DNA from: Cyclobacteriaceae bacterium
Lineage (GTDB): Bacteria; Bacteroidota; Bacteroidia; Cytophagales; Cyclobacteriaceae
DNA length: 64,000 bases
Assembly (NCBI GenBank): GCA_019638255.1
Contig: JAHBUD010000001.1
Span: forward strand, 1,116,001-1,180,000
Direction: 5' to 3'
Shown: in pieces, positions 16,837 through 26,177 of the stretch
Position numbering within the stretch: the stretch's first letter is position 1
How the letters are laid out: each line of letters opens with the position of its first letter
The notes under the pieces: model-generated
Database searches by the model: none
Seen by the model: the letters and a program-made list of their open reading frames with translations, nothing else
What the model was told of the DNA's origin: nothing
Translations under genes and position numbers: made by a program

Positions 16837-18246
16837 TTAATTATTATCTCTTCTAAACTGCTCAATAATTTTGAACAATGCCTTTTGTGTTTCGAGTTGG
16901 GGGAAAAACTCATACAGGGTGGCATGTGCATCAAAGTCCAAAATTAATGCATTTTCCAAATAATTGAAGGCTTCTTTAAACCTACCGGCTTCTATCTGAT
17001 AAACAGTCATTCGGTAAAACAGCTCTGCGTCAGCGGCAATTTCATCGAAGCCCCGACTTAACACTTCAATGGCTTTTTCATAGTCGCCTTGTTCATAATA
17101 TATAAACGACCAATTAAGCCATATTTCTTTATCCTGCGCATCCAGTTTGCTGGCTTCTTCATAGGCATCCATGCTTGAAACTACGTTGCCCACTTTAAAC
17201 TCGGCATGTGCGATGGATTTCCAGTATTCCGGATTTTCTACATGAAGTTTTAATGCCTTGTTGTAAAAGTGCAACGCCTGGTACCATTTTTCTTGTTTTT
17301 CAAGGCATGCCCCAGCGCCATACCAGGCTTCGTCATACATATTATCAAGCTTGGTAGCCTTTTGAAAATATTTCAGTCCAAGGTCATATTGTTCAAGGCT
17401 TTCGTATGCAGCACCAATCGAGCAATATACTTCAGCGCTGGGTCCTTCCAGCTCAACAGTTTTCTTGAATGAATCCAGTGCTTTGGCATACTCACCGGTG
17501 TTCATGTGTGTATTGCCCATATTAAAGTAGGCTGAAGCAAAGGTGTCATCTACGGTGATGGCGTAGTCATATGCATTCAGCGCTTCTTCAAACATGCCAA
17601 GCTTATTGTAAACGATTCCTAAGTTATACCAGGCTGCAGCCGAGTAGGGATCTTCATCGATGAATTTCTTATAATACGATACGCTGCTTTCCAGTTGGCC
17701 GGTTACATCGAGGCAATAGGCTAATTCATATAGAGCGCCCTCGTGATTGAGATTGCATTCAATTGCATTTTTGTAAGCCTCGATGGCTTGATCAAATTTT
17801 TCAAGATTTTGCCACGCAAGCCCAATGTTGTAATAAACTTCGTCTTTATCTTCAGTGAGTTGTAAGGCGCGCTCGTAGCAATCTATAGCTTCGGGATATT
17901 TTGCTTTTACAGAAAAGATTGAACCTTTTGTGAACAGAATCTCTGCATCGTTAGGCTGGAGGTTTTCTGCGTAGTCCAGCAATTCAAGCGCCTCATCGTA
18001 AACTTCGAGGTGTGAAAGAATTTGTGCTTTGATAACAATCAATTCAATGGAGTAAGGATATTGATCAATAGCAAGGTTAACCGCCTGAAGTGCCTTTTGA
18101 TGCTTGGAACGAATCATGTAGAAATCGATGATTTCTTCGTAGGCATCCAGATCAAAAAAATCGCTTTTCTTTTTACGCAGGTGGTCTTCAAATCGCCTGA
18201 TCAGCTCGTTACCCTCATCTTCTCGTTTGCGGAATTCTTTCGCCAT
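16837..18246 (-). CDS. Tetratricopeptide-repeat scaffold protein
   Basis: A 469-residue cytosolic protein that is almost entirely TPR: about eleven 34-residue units from residue 40 to the end. Examples are AEILFTKGSIFSVKAKYPEAIDCYERA, DEVYYNIGLAWQNLEKFDQAIEAYKNA and AAAWYNLGIVYNKLGMFEEALNAY, which I cite by position only as repeats at about 95, 130 and 200. There is no signal peptide and no catalytic domain. The N-terminus is charged (MAKEFRKREDEGNELIRRFE). Such proteins hold protein complexes together; the partners are unknown. It lies between the SDR gene and comA, with gaps of about 55 and 75 bases. Confidence 0.85.
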   Translation of the reverse strand: MAKEFRKREDEGNELIRRFEDHLRKKKSDFFDLDAYEEIIDFYMIRSKHQKALQAVNLAIDQYPYSIELIVIKAQILSHLEVYDEALELLDYAENLQPNDAEILFTKGSIFSVKAKYPEAIDCYERALQLTEDKDEVYYNIGLAWQNLEKFDQAIEAYKNAIECNLNHEGALYELAYCLDVTGQLESSVSYYKKFIDEDPYSAAAWYNLGIVYNKLGMFEEALNAYDYAITVDDTFASAYFNMGNTHMNTGEYAKALDSFKKTVELEGPSAEVYCSIGAAYESLEQYDLGLKYFQKATKLDNMYDEAWYGAGACLEKQEKWYQALHFYNKALKLHVENPEYWKSIAHAEFKVGNVVSSMDAYEEASKLDAQDKEIWLNWSFIYYEQGDYEKAIEVLSRGFDEIAADAELFYRMTVYQIEAGRFKEAFNYLENALILDFDAHATLYEFFPQLETQKALFKIIEQFRRDNN

Positions 18247-18301
18247 GTTTAACGGGTTTGCCTAAGGTAGAAAAAATTATGGCTCAAAACTACCACCAAT
18301 T

Positions 18302-19288
18302 TTAATTTTTTAATTCGGTTTGTTTTCGATAAAATTCAGCACACCAGGAAAGCGTTTCGTCAAACGTTTTAAACTGAAAATTGAGCGCTTTTTTAACCTT
18401 TTGATTGTCATAGGTAAAGCTTGTATCGGCTAAACGGGCGGTTTCTTTTGTAATTAATGGTGATGAGCCTGTAACGTACGATCGCCACAGCTCTAGTTTG
18501 GCAACCACCTGAAGTATTCCTTTGGAAAGCTTGACACCCGGTGGTTTCTTATTCATGTGCTTACAGAGCTGCAAAAAAAAGTCCTTGATGGTTGTGCTTC
18601 CGGCATTGGTGATGAAGCGCTCGCCTTCACGGGTTGAATGGTATAATTGATAAATAATTTCAGCCACATCGCGAACATCCACATAGTTCAATGTGCCATC
18701 AGCATAAAATGGACGCTCCTTCCAGGCATACTTAAATAGTTTCGTGCTGCTTTTTTCCCAATCGCCTTGTCCCAGAATTAATGAAGGGTTTATAATCACG
18801 GTGCTTAATCCTTCTTCATGTCCGCGGAATACTTCCAGTTCAGCTTTGTATTTTGATGAGGCGTAAGCTGTATTTGCCGGACTATCAATCCACGCATTTG
18901 TTTCATCCACTAAGGTTTGATCTTTCTGTCTGCCGAGTGCTGCAACTGAGCTAACATGCAACAATCTTTTTATACCAGATGTGAGGCATGCATTAACAAT
19001 ATTTTTTGTCCCTTCAACATTTACCAGTAATAGTTTTTCTTCTTCGCGCGGGTTAAAGGAGACCATGGCTGCAGTATGAATTACTCCTGTGGCTTCTGCA
19101 AGTGCTTCGTGCAGTGATTCAAGATCTAAGATGTCGGCTTCGCGCCAGGTAATTTTAGATTCGATATCGCGGAGTAGTGATGTGTCACTGTTCGATCTTT
19201 TCAATGCGAAGAATGGCGTATCGGTTTCAATCAGTTTTCTGATTATAAAACTACCTAATAAGCCTGTGGCACCGGTAACTGCAATCAT
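18302..19288 (-). CDS. Extended SDR, NAD(P)-dependent epimerase/dehydratase family
   Basis: A 328-residue extended short-chain dehydrogenase. The glycine motif is MIAVTGATGLLGSFIIRKL, followed by ADILDLESLHEAL (adenine-ribose region), VIHTAAMVSF and LLHVSSVAALG. The catalytic YASSK comes from NTAYASSKYKAELEVF. This subgroup includes 3-beta-hydroxysteroid-dehydrogenase-like and dihydroflavonol-reductase-like enzymes; the substrate is not evident. It starts 7 bases after the PHP phosphatase gene, so it probably belongs to the polysaccharide operon and may modify a sugar nucleotide or lipid intermediate. Confidence 0.82.
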   Translation of the reverse strand: MIAVTGATGLLGSFIIRKLIETDTPFFALKRSNSDTSLLRDIESKITWREADILDLESLHEALAEATGVIHTAAMVSFNPREEEKLLLVNVEGTKNIVNACLTSGIKRLLHVSSVAALGRQKDQTLVDETNAWIDSPANTAYASSKYKAELEVFRGHEEGLSTVIINPSLILGQGDWEKSSTKLFKYAWKERPFYADGTLNYVDVRDVAEIIYQLYHSTREGERFITNAGSTTIKDFFLQLCKHMNKKPPGVKLSKGILQVVAKLELWRSYVTGSSPLITKETARLADTSFTYDNQKVKKALNFQFKTFDETLSWCAEFYRKQTELKN

Positions 19289-19295
19289 GGGTAGA

Positions 19296-20027
19296 CTATA
19301 ATGCGTTATTTAACAGCGGCAAAGTTAAAGCTTTTTGAAAGTAACGGTTGCTTTTTATGGTTTCAATAAGGGATATATGTTGAGCAGCATGACAATCGCT
19401 TCCTAAAAAGTGTACCCATCCTTTGTCTATAAGCTTTTGCGCTGCTCGCTGTGATTCGCGGGAGTAATAACCGGTTAATGATGTGAGGTTAATCTGGAAG
19501 TAGACGCCCCGATTAATCAGATCTTCCATTTTGGCCTCATCGAGTTGAAGGTAGGCATATCGTTCGGGGTGTGCGAGCACCAGTTTATAACCTTTCGTTG
19601 CTGCGGTGAAAATGAACTCTTTTAGGATAAAGGGTTCAGTTATAAAGTTTGTCTCAAACAATAAAAAGTTATTCCCGAAGGTCAATAAGGGATTTCCTTC
19701 TTGCAGGTTTTTAAAGAGTTCCTCATCGAGATAGTACTCTGCAGCTGCTTCTAATTCAATATTAATGTTTTCGGCTTTTAGAAAATCGATTAGGTCATCA
19801 CGCTTTTGCAAAATTCCTTCGGTAGTATTCCGATACGTGTCGCTGATTACATGAGGTGTTGTTATCAGTTTGCGGTACCCCAGATTAACAAATCGTTGAA
19901 TGATTGAAGCGGATTCCTCAAATGTTTTGACACCATCATCCAATCCTGGGAGGAGATGGGAATGAATGTCAACCTGAACTGCATTGCTCACAGGTTGAGG
20001 TCTTTTATTCCTGAACCAGTTAAGCAC
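19296..20027 (-). CDS. PHP-family protein tyrosine phosphatase (CpsB/YwqE type)
   Basis: A 243-residue PHP-fold metallophosphatase. Metal ligands are visible in VDIHSHLLPGLDDG, in LVLAHPERY and in FLGSDCHA, as in CpsB and YwqE, which remove phosphate from the tyrosine cluster of capsule kinases. The start is GTG at 20027, lying 8 bases inside the 3' end of the kinase gene. The overlap explains the odd start and ties phosphatase to kinase translation. Its natural target is therefore probably the neighbouring Wzc-like kinase. Confidence 0.87.
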   Translation of the reverse strand: MLNWFRNKRPQPVSNAVQVDIHSHLLPGLDDGVKTFEESASIIQRFVNLGYRKLITTPHVISDTYRNTTEGILQKRDDLIDFLKAENINIELEAAAEYYLDEELFKNLQEGNPLLTFGNNFLLFETNFITEPFILKEFIFTAATKGYKLVLAHPERYAYLQLDEAKMEDLINRGVYFQINLTSLTGYYSRESQRAAQKLIDKGWVHFLGSDCHAAQHISLIETIKSNRYFQKALTLPLLNNAL

Positions 20028-22353
20028 CGCGTTTGAAAATTGATGTGAGCCAATTTACAGGTTGCTCCTCATAATACCCATATCCGTAAGCAGTTTCTGA
20101 AGAGGAGGGAACTGCATTGAGAACAGAGGTGATGTTATCAAATTTATTAATCCGGATGATTCTGTTCAGATTGTCGATAAAGCTCTTTTTCGAATAGTTG
20201 GCACGGAAAATATAAATTGTGATGTCAGCATTTTTCATGGCCATAATCCCATCGGTAACAATACCAACCGGTGGCGTATCCATAATAATGTAATCGTATT
20301 GTGTTTTAAGCTCTTCCAGTAATTGTGAGAATTCGCCATTAAGCAGTAATTCGGATGGATTGGGGGGATGTGGACCAGCAGGAATAAAATCGAAATTATC
20401 AATGGAAGATTTAACAAGGCACTCTGACCAGGTATTTTTTCGAATGAGGATTGTGCTAATGCCCTTGCTTTTATCTTTATTTTGAAAGTAAGTGTTGTCC
20501 TTTGGTTTGCGCATATCCAGATCGAGCAACAAGACCTTTTTTCTGGACAGTGCCATAACTCCACATAAGTTTAGGGCAATAAATGATTTTCCTTCACCGG
20601 ATACAGTTGAGGAAACCGCTATTACTCTTTTCGCTGCATGAACATTGAAAAAATCGAGGTTTGTGCGAAGGGTTCGTAAAGCTTCGCTAACCATGGATTT
20701 AGGATGACTTTGAATATATAAGCCTATGCCGTTTTTATTTCGCAGGGCAGGCACGGCACCTAACAAGGGTACACTGAGTCGCTCAATTTCATAAAGGCTA
20801 TTAATTTTGTTATTCGCCAGGTAGAGGATACCGATGAAAAAAATGTTAAGAACAATGCTGGCAACAAAGCCTACCCCAAAAATCATTGGCCGGTTTGGTG
20901 AAATAGGGCTAGACGGCAGGTTGGCTGTTGAAAGAATTTTGAAATCGGGTGTGCTGCCTGCCTGTGCAATTTCAAATTGCGACTTGTTTTGCATGAGGGT
21001 TAAATAGAACTCTTCATACAATTTGTAAAACCGCTGCTTTTTTGTGTACTGGGTGGTTTTGTCGGGCATGGAAGCAAAGTCATTCTCCAGTTTCGTTTTC
21101 GACTGGTTCAACTCCTGCTGCTTTTTTAGCAATCCTTCTTTTAGTTCGGTGAGTTGTGTAAATGCCCGGTTACGCAGCGTTTCGATTTCACTTTGCTTTT
21201 GTCTGAAAGCAAATGTGTTCTCGTTGTAGGATAGTTTCATTCTATCCATTTCGAAATACAATTCCTGAAGCTTTTCCAGGTTTCTATTGATGTACTCCGG
21301 AAACATCTTTTGTTGATTCAGGCGGAGAAAAAGTTCAGGATTTGATAACGCGTCAAGGTGACTGTTTAATTCGACTAGTCGTCTCGATACATCAAATCGC
21401 TGGGAGTCGATTTTGTGAATCAGCTCTATGGTTCTTTTCAAATCACTTTCCAGATCGCTGGTTCTGTTAACCAGTGTGAAATTCTCAAAATAGTGCTCAT
21501 AAGCCTCCATTTGTTTCTCCAGTGCACCGAGTTCGTTGCTCAACCATTCAATTTTTTGTTTGTTCGCCAGATTTTTTTGTTCGTGACTAAACGCCAGGTA
21601 AATGGAGTCAATTCCGTTTACCAGATCACGCGCTTTAAACGGGTTGCTGTCCTTGAAAGAAACCCTAATAGTGTTAGCGTCAAACTTAATCGGTTCAACA
21701 GTAAGATTTTTGCTTATATAATCCAGCAAAGCATCACGACTATTGATTACAAATGAGTATGAATTGTCGGGTACAAATGATGCATTCGGCTTCACCTTGA
21801 TCACCAGCGTAATGCCTTCCAGGAATAAAGAATCGCTGAATTTACCCTGTATGGGTTTAGAAGATTTGTTGCCTATGGTTAGCTCATACTCTCCTGTGGA
21901 GATGGGTTCAATGTAAAATGGAGTGTTATAGTAGGAAGAATTGGTAAAAGTATACTCAACAACGAAGGGCGAGGAGGTATATAACTCAGTATTTAAAATT
22001 TGCCCAATGCTGAAATAGCTTACGTGTAAATTCAGGGAATCAATTACCCTGCTGAGAAATAACTTTGATTGCAGTGTTTCGATTTCACCTGAGATCATGT
22101 TAATCTTTTGTCGCTCCGGCAAAAGCTCACTAATTCCTAAATCAGACGCGTCTTGCTTAACATCCAACTTAATCTCTGATTCAGACTGATAAAGATCTTT
22201 GGTATACCGAACAACCAGGTATGCAGCAAGATTGGATAAAATAAAAATGAGCACTATCCAAAACCACTTATGACGAAAGATTACGCGCAGTTTATTGAAA
22301 TCAATACTCTCAGCCGAGCTTGTAAAATTTTGTATTTGAACGTTGTCTTTCAA
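20020..22353 (-). CDS. wzc: Wzc-like polysaccharide co-polymerase with BY-kinase domain
   Basis: A 777-residue inner-membrane protein. A first transmembrane segment at about 30-50 (FWIVLIFILSNLAAYLVV) leads to a periplasmic Wzz domain with coiled coil (about 270-450). A second segment lies near 490-515 (VGFVASIVLNIFFIGILYL). The cytosolic BY-kinase has Walker A STVSGEGKSFIALNL near 583, A' LLLDLDMRKP, Walker B IIMDTPPVG, and a tyrosine cluster near the C-terminus (AYGYGYYEE). It sets chain length and drives export together with the Wza-like lipoprotein, under phosphorylation control. The start is TTG at 22353; no upstream ATG fits. Confidence 0.92.
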   Translation of the reverse strand: MKDNVQIQNFTSSAESIDFNKLRVIFRHKWFWIVLIFILSNLAAYLVVRYTKDLYQSESEIKLDVKQDASDLGISELLPERQKINMISGEIETLQSKLFLSRVIDSLNLHVSYFSIGQILNTELYTSSPFVVEYTFTNSSYYNTPFYIEPISTGEYELTIGNKSSKPIQGKFSDSLFLEGITLVIKVKPNASFVPDNSYSFVINSRDALLDYISKNLTVEPIKFDANTIRVSFKDSNPFKARDLVNGIDSIYLAFSHEQKNLANKQKIEWLSNELGALEKQMEAYEHYFENFTLVNRTSDLESDLKRTIELIHKIDSQRFDVSRRLVELNSHLDALSNPELFLRLNQQKMFPEYINRNLEKLQELYFEMDRMKLSYNENTFAFRQKQSEIETLRNRAFTQLTELKEGLLKKQQELNQSKTKLENDFASMPDKTTQYTKKQRFYKLYEEFYLTLMQNKSQFEIAQAGSTPDFKILSTANLPSSPISPNRPMIFGVGFVASIVLNIFFIGILYLANNKINSLYEIERLSVPLLGAVPALRNKNGIGLYIQSHPKSMVSEALRTLRTNLDFFNVHAAKRVIAVSSTVSGEGKSFIALNLCGVMALSRKKVLLLDLDMRKPKDNTYFQNKDKSKGISTILIRKNTWSECLVKSSIDNFDFIPAGPHPPNPSELLLNGEFSQLLEELKTQYDYIIMDTPPVGIVTDGIMAMKNADITIYIFRANYSKKSFIDNLNRIIRINKFDNITSVLNAVPSSSETAYGYGYYEEQPVNWLTSIFKRGA

Positions 22354-22366
22354 AAAATTTCAGAAT

Positions 22367-23125
22367 TTATAAACTTGAAATTACAATGATCAATGTGGTT
22401 AGGCTGGTGAACATACTCACAATTATACCATAATCACGTAAGGCCTCGCTGGCGGGTCTTCGAATAGGTTCAACATATACAATATCACCGGGTTGCATGA
22501 TCATGTTTGATTTCTGATACCCCTCAATGGTGCTGAAATCAGCAACATAAACTTGTTCGCCCCGCAATACCCTGATATTATGTGCTTTTCCATTGCTGGT
22601 TAATCCACTTGCTGCAGCGAGTATTTCAACCAAGGACACATTGTCGTTTACCAATGGAATTAGCTGTCCTCCTGGATCGCCCAACACAATCACCCGCTTG
22701 TTGGTGAAGGTTAGAATTACAAAAGGATCTGAATAAAACTCGGTGAAAGCTTTTTGAAGTATTGCTTCGGCTTGGCGTATCGTTAGGCCTTCTACCTTTA
22801 ATTCCCCTACCATCGGAAATTTGGCTATACCATTGATGTTGACCAGGTATTCAGGGTCTGGTCGCAGATTTCCTGTTTGTGCGGGAATATCTTTCAAAAG
22901 CTTAAGATCAGGGTCGACAATCAACTCGCCTTTGCTCGTGAATACCTTAAGCTTTAGGAGGTCGTTTCGCTGAATAACATAATTTTTTTCTGCTTCTTCG
23001 GCTTTAACCTGTATGATGGTGTTATCGCCTACTTTAAACATTATGTTTTGCTTATAGGAAGCACATGAATTGCCCAAAAACAGGAATAACCCTGCCAGGC
23101 TAACTAGTATAAAAGAATGCTTCAA
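22367..23125 (-). CDS. Polysaccharide export outer-membrane lipoprotein (Wza-like)
   Basis: A 252-residue lipoprotein. The signal ends at LFLGNSC, with Cys as the probable lipidated residue. Then comes the polysaccharide-export (Poly_export) domain (YVIQRNDLLKLKV through RPDPEYLVNINGIAKFPMVG), an SLBB domain (VIVLGDPGGQLIPLVNDNVSL) and a C-terminal hydrophobic helix (IIVSMFTSLTTLIIVISSL) that would span the outer membrane. It forms the exit channel for the polymer controlled by the downstream kinase gene, 13 bases away. The start codon is TTG at 23125. It is shorter than E. coli Wza (379), as is common in Bacteroidota. Confidence 0.9.
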   Translation of the reverse strand: MKHSFILVSLAGLFLFLGNSCASYKQNIMFKVGDNTIIQVKAEEAEKNYVIQRNDLLKLKVFTSKGELIVDPDLKLLKDIPAQTGNLRPDPEYLVNINGIAKFPMVGELKVEGLTIRQAEAILQKAFTEFYSDPFVILTFTNKRVIVLGDPGGQLIPLVNDNVSLVEILAAASGLTSNGKAHNIRVLRGEQVYVADFSTIEGYQKSNMIMQPGDIVYVEPIRRPASEALRDYGIIVSMFTSLTTLIIVISSL

Positions 23126-23137
23126 TGCTGTAGGAAT

Positions 23138-23692
23138 TTAATCCCGTGAAATTAACGATTTTCTTAACAACTCACTGAGTGTGGGGAGTTTCCTGTCCTT
23201 GTCCGAAAGTATAGGTTGTGTTACGGGCCATTCAATATTCAGGTCGGGGTCATTCCAAACTATACCGCATTCCGATTCGCGGTTGTAGGCATTGGAGGTC
23301 TTGTACATGAAAAGAGAATCCTCAAGTGCAGCAAAACCATGTGCAAACCCCTCCGGTACCATGAGCATGTTTCTTTTTTCTGAATTTAACTCACACATAT
23401 AAGTTTGCCCAAAAGTTTCCGACCCTTTTCGCAAATCGGCCACCACATCAATCACTTTGCCTGATAACACAGCAACCAGTTTTGCCTGACCAAAAGGTTC
23501 ACGTTGAAAATGAAGTCCCCGGACTACTCCTTTTTTTGAAAATGAGAGATTCTCCTGTGTAAAGCGGTACGTTATCCCGGCAGGATGAAATGATTCCTCC
23601 TTGTAGAATTCCATAAACCAACCCCTGTCGTCATGGTAAAGGGTGGGTATAATCTCAACTAAATCTTTAATGTGGGTTTTAATTACCTGCAT
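23138..23692 (-). CDS. rfbC: dTDP-4-dehydrorhamnose 3,5-epimerase
   Basis: A 184-residue cupin-fold epimerase that acts third in dTDP-L-rhamnose synthesis. Signatures are YHDDRGWFMEFY near 20, VVRGLHFQREPFGQAKLV with the catalytic histidine, DVVADLRKGSETFG, and VPEGFAHGFAALED. Length is normal. Its 5' end overlaps the glycosyltransferase gene by 14 bases. The partner genes rfbA, rfbB and rfbD are not in the window, so rhamnose synthesis must be completed elsewhere, or this epimerase serves a related dTDP-sugar. Confidence 0.93.
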   Translation of the reverse strand: MQVIKTHIKDLVEIIPTLYHDDRGWFMEFYKEESFHPAGITYRFTQENLSFSKKGVVRGLHFQREPFGQAKLVAVLSGKVIDVVADLRKGSETFGQTYMCELNSEKRNMLMVPEGFAHGFAALEDSLFMYKTSNAYNRESECGIVWNDPDLNIEWPVTQPILSDKDRKLPTLSELLRKSLISRD

Positions 23693-24806
23693 GTATAGAA
23701 TCGGCTTCTAGCTCGGTAAGGGTTTGCAGGTATTTATTAATAACGAGTGATTCGTCAAATTCCGACTCCATTTTTCTGCGACCATTGATTCCAAGATTTT
23801 CCAACTGGTTATCGTTCATGGAGCTGATCCTCTTCATTTTATCGGCTAGGTCGTTGGAGTCTTTCAGGTTGCAGAGTAATCCGTTTAATTCATGCTCAAC
23901 CACTTGGTTACAGCCCGGAACATTGGTAGCAATTATGGGTTTTGATAAACTGGCTGCTTCTAAAAGCGTTCGCGGAGTTCCTTCGCGGTAGGATGGCAAA
24001 ACTATGCAATCAGCAACGTTAATAAATTGTCGTACGTCATCTGTGGTTCCCAAGTATTCAATTGTGCCATTGGTTATCCATGACTGAATCAGTTCAGGGC
24101 TAATTCCACGTTTATGTTCCGGATCCATGGCACCCAGTACCTGAAAGCGCGCTTCAAAACCCTCTGATTTTAGTTTTTTAACCGCATCGATATACTCAAG
24201 AATACCTTTGTCAGTTATTAAACGCGATATAAGGAGAAAAGTGAATTTTGAATTTCGTTTATAAGGAGCAGGGGAGAATTTCTTCAAGTCTATTCCCGAG
24301 CCAGGGATTAGGTCAACTGCATTTTTAGGCACAAGGTTTTCCTGAAGGAATAAGTTGAGGTCGTCAGGGTTTTGGAAGAAAACTTTACGGGCAAATCGAA
24401 AACTTGTGCGGTATAAAAGCTTTGCAACTAACGACAGAGGCCCTTTCTTAAGAAAAACAGTACCCAGTCCGCAAACATTATTTACAACAGGTATCCTTAA
24501 TAAAGCTGCAGCAAAGGTGCCGTAAACATTCGGCTTGATGGTATAATGCAGAATAACATCAGGCTTTACAGATCGATAGAGGGTGAACAGCTCAAAAACA
24601 AGTGCAATATCTTTAAAAGGATTAGCCCCCCGACTATCCATCTTGAGTGCATGATGGATACAGCCTTCATTTTTTAGGATTTCTGTGTAGTTATCTAGAG
24701 GGGCAATGGTGTGTACTTCGTGTCCCAGTTCCTGAAGTGATTTTATCAGGCTTAGACGGAAATTAACAATATTCCATGAGGTGTTCAGTACGATCGCAAC
24801 TTTCAT
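23679..24806 (-). CDS. GT4-family glycosyltransferase
   Basis: A 375-residue GT-B glycosyltransferase. The N-terminal half opens VAIVLNTSWNIVNFRLSL, with VILHYTIKPNVYGTFAAAL. The donor-binding half has LLISRLITDKGILEYIDAV and the E(x7)E-type motif in YREGTPRTLLEAASLSKPII. The resemblance is to enzymes that add the first or second sugar of a lipid-linked repeat unit (PglA/WbpX-like group). Donor and acceptor are unknown. It is the first gene of the minus-strand export operon, and its promoter should lie in 24807-24941, shared divergently with hflX. Confidence 0.87.
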   Translation of the reverse strand: MKVAIVLNTSWNIVNFRLSLIKSLQELGHEVHTIAPLDNYTEILKNEGCIHHALKMDSRGANPFKDIALVFELFTLYRSVKPDVILHYTIKPNVYGTFAAALLRIPVVNNVCGLGTVFLKKGPLSLVAKLLYRTSFRFARKVFFQNPDDLNLFLQENLVPKNAVDLIPGSGIDLKKFSPAPYKRNSKFTFLLISRLITDKGILEYIDAVKKLKSEGFEARFQVLGAMDPEHKRGISPELIQSWITNGTIEYLGTTDDVRQFINVADCIVLPSYREGTPRTLLEAASLSKPIIATNVPGCNQVVEHELNGLLCNLKDSNDLADKMKRISSMNDNQLENLGINGRRKMESEFDESLVINKYLQTLTELEADSIHAGN

Positions 24807-24941
24807 GAATCAGATTAAGCCATTCTATGGAATTCAGATAAATCCGGTATAAACGGGAAAAATCACTTTGAATGGCCAAAGTTATATAAAAGTAACCGCT
24901 CTGAAAAACTCATTTTAATGATGTTACCTTTGTGACAAAGT

Positions 24942-26147
24942 ATGCGAAGAAGCAATAAAAATATGGCCGTGTTGGTGACCTTGGGAGATTCACGTCAGCC
25001 GGAGATTACTACGGAACACTTGGATGAACTTGCCTTTCTGGCTGAAACGGCTGGCATAGAAACAGTAGGAAGGTTGGTACAAAGCCTTAATGCCCCTGAC
25101 CCCCGAACTTTTATTGGAAAAGGCAAAGTTGAGGAGCTAAAAATCTTTGTCGAAGCGAACCATGTGAATACAGTCATTTTTGATGATGACCTTTCACCTT
25201 CGCAGCTTCGCAACCTTGAAATGGCACTCAATACAAAAGACGCTGAGACGGGTATTAAGATATATGACCGTAGTTTGCTTATTCTGGATATTTTCCTCAA
25301 ACGTGCCCAGACCGCACAAGCTCGAACCCAGGTAGAACTGGCTCGAAATCAGTACTTATTACCACGACTTACCCGCTTATGGACCCACCTGGAGCGGCAG
25401 CGCGGAGGAACCGGAACACGAGGTGGAGCCGGAGAACGTGAAATAGAAACCGACCGGAGAAATATCCGGTACCGCATTACCTTGCTAAAGGATGAACTCG
25501 AAAAAATTGACCGTCAGCGCAAAACCCAACGCAAGTCGAGAAATAATATTGTCAGGGTAGCCTTGGTGGGGTACACCAATGCCGGTAAATCAACCCTTAT
25601 GAACAAGCTTTCGGGCTCCGGAGTATTAGCTGAGAATAAATTGTTTGCTACGGTGGATGCCACTGTTCGCAAAATTACTTTTGGAAATATCCCATTCTTG
25701 TTGTCCGATACGGTTGGTTTTATCCGCAAGCTGCCCCATCATTTGATTGAGTCTTTTAAATCTACGCTTGATGAAGTACGCGAGGCTGATATTCTGTTGC
25801 ATGTTGTTGATGTTTCACACCCGTTTCATCACAACCACATTGAGGTGGTGAGCCAAACCCTTACGGAGATTGGCGCTTCGGATATCCCGGTTGTATTGGT
25901 GCTTAATAAAGCTGATTTACTACTAAAGCAACACACGGAGGATCCGGTTGACCTGGAATCCATGAAGAAAATCTATAACGATCACGGATTTACACAGGTA
26001 ACTTTTGTTTCGGCCGAAACCGGGTTAAACATGCTCGAACTAAAGCAGCTTCTTTTTGAAGAAGTGAAGAAAAAGCATTTGCTCATCTTTCCGAATTTTT
26101 TGAAGGACGGGTATTCGTTTGCGCCCTTCAAAACGGAAGAAGTTTAA
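24942..26147 (+). CDS. hflX: Ribosome-associated GTPase HflX
   Basis: A 401-residue GTPase that splits or rescues stalled ribosomes. The N-terminal HflX domain shows AETAGIETVGRLVQ and PRTFIGKGKVEELK. A basic glycine-rich linker follows (LERQRGGTGTRGGAGERE), then the G domain with G1 GYTNAGKSTL, G3 DTVGF and G4 NKAD. The start at 24942 gives MRRSNKNMAVL; a second ATG seven codons later could also serve. It is convergent with leuA, with a 30-base gap and no clear terminator. Confidence 0.94.
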   Translation: MRRSNKNMAVLVTLGDSRQPEITTEHLDELAFLAETAGIETVGRLVQSLNAPDPRTFIGKGKVEELKIFVEANHVNTVIFDDDLSPSQLRNLEMALNTKDAETGIKIYDRSLLILDIFLKRAQTAQARTQVELARNQYLLPRLTRLWTHLERQRGGTGTRGGAGEREIETDRRNIRYRITLLKDELEKIDRQRKTQRKSRNNIVRVALVGYTNAGKSTLMNKLSGSGVLAENKLFATVDATVRKITFGNIPFLLSDTVGFIRKLPHHLIESFKSTLDEVREADILLHVVDVSHPFHHNHIEVVSQTLTEIGASDIPVVLVLNKADLLLKQHTEDPVDLESMKKIYNDHGFTQVTFVSAETGLNMLELKQLLFEEVKKKHLLIFPNFLKDGYSFAPFKTEEV

Positions 26148-26177
26148 CACCCTGGGCTTTATTACTATTGTATTCTG

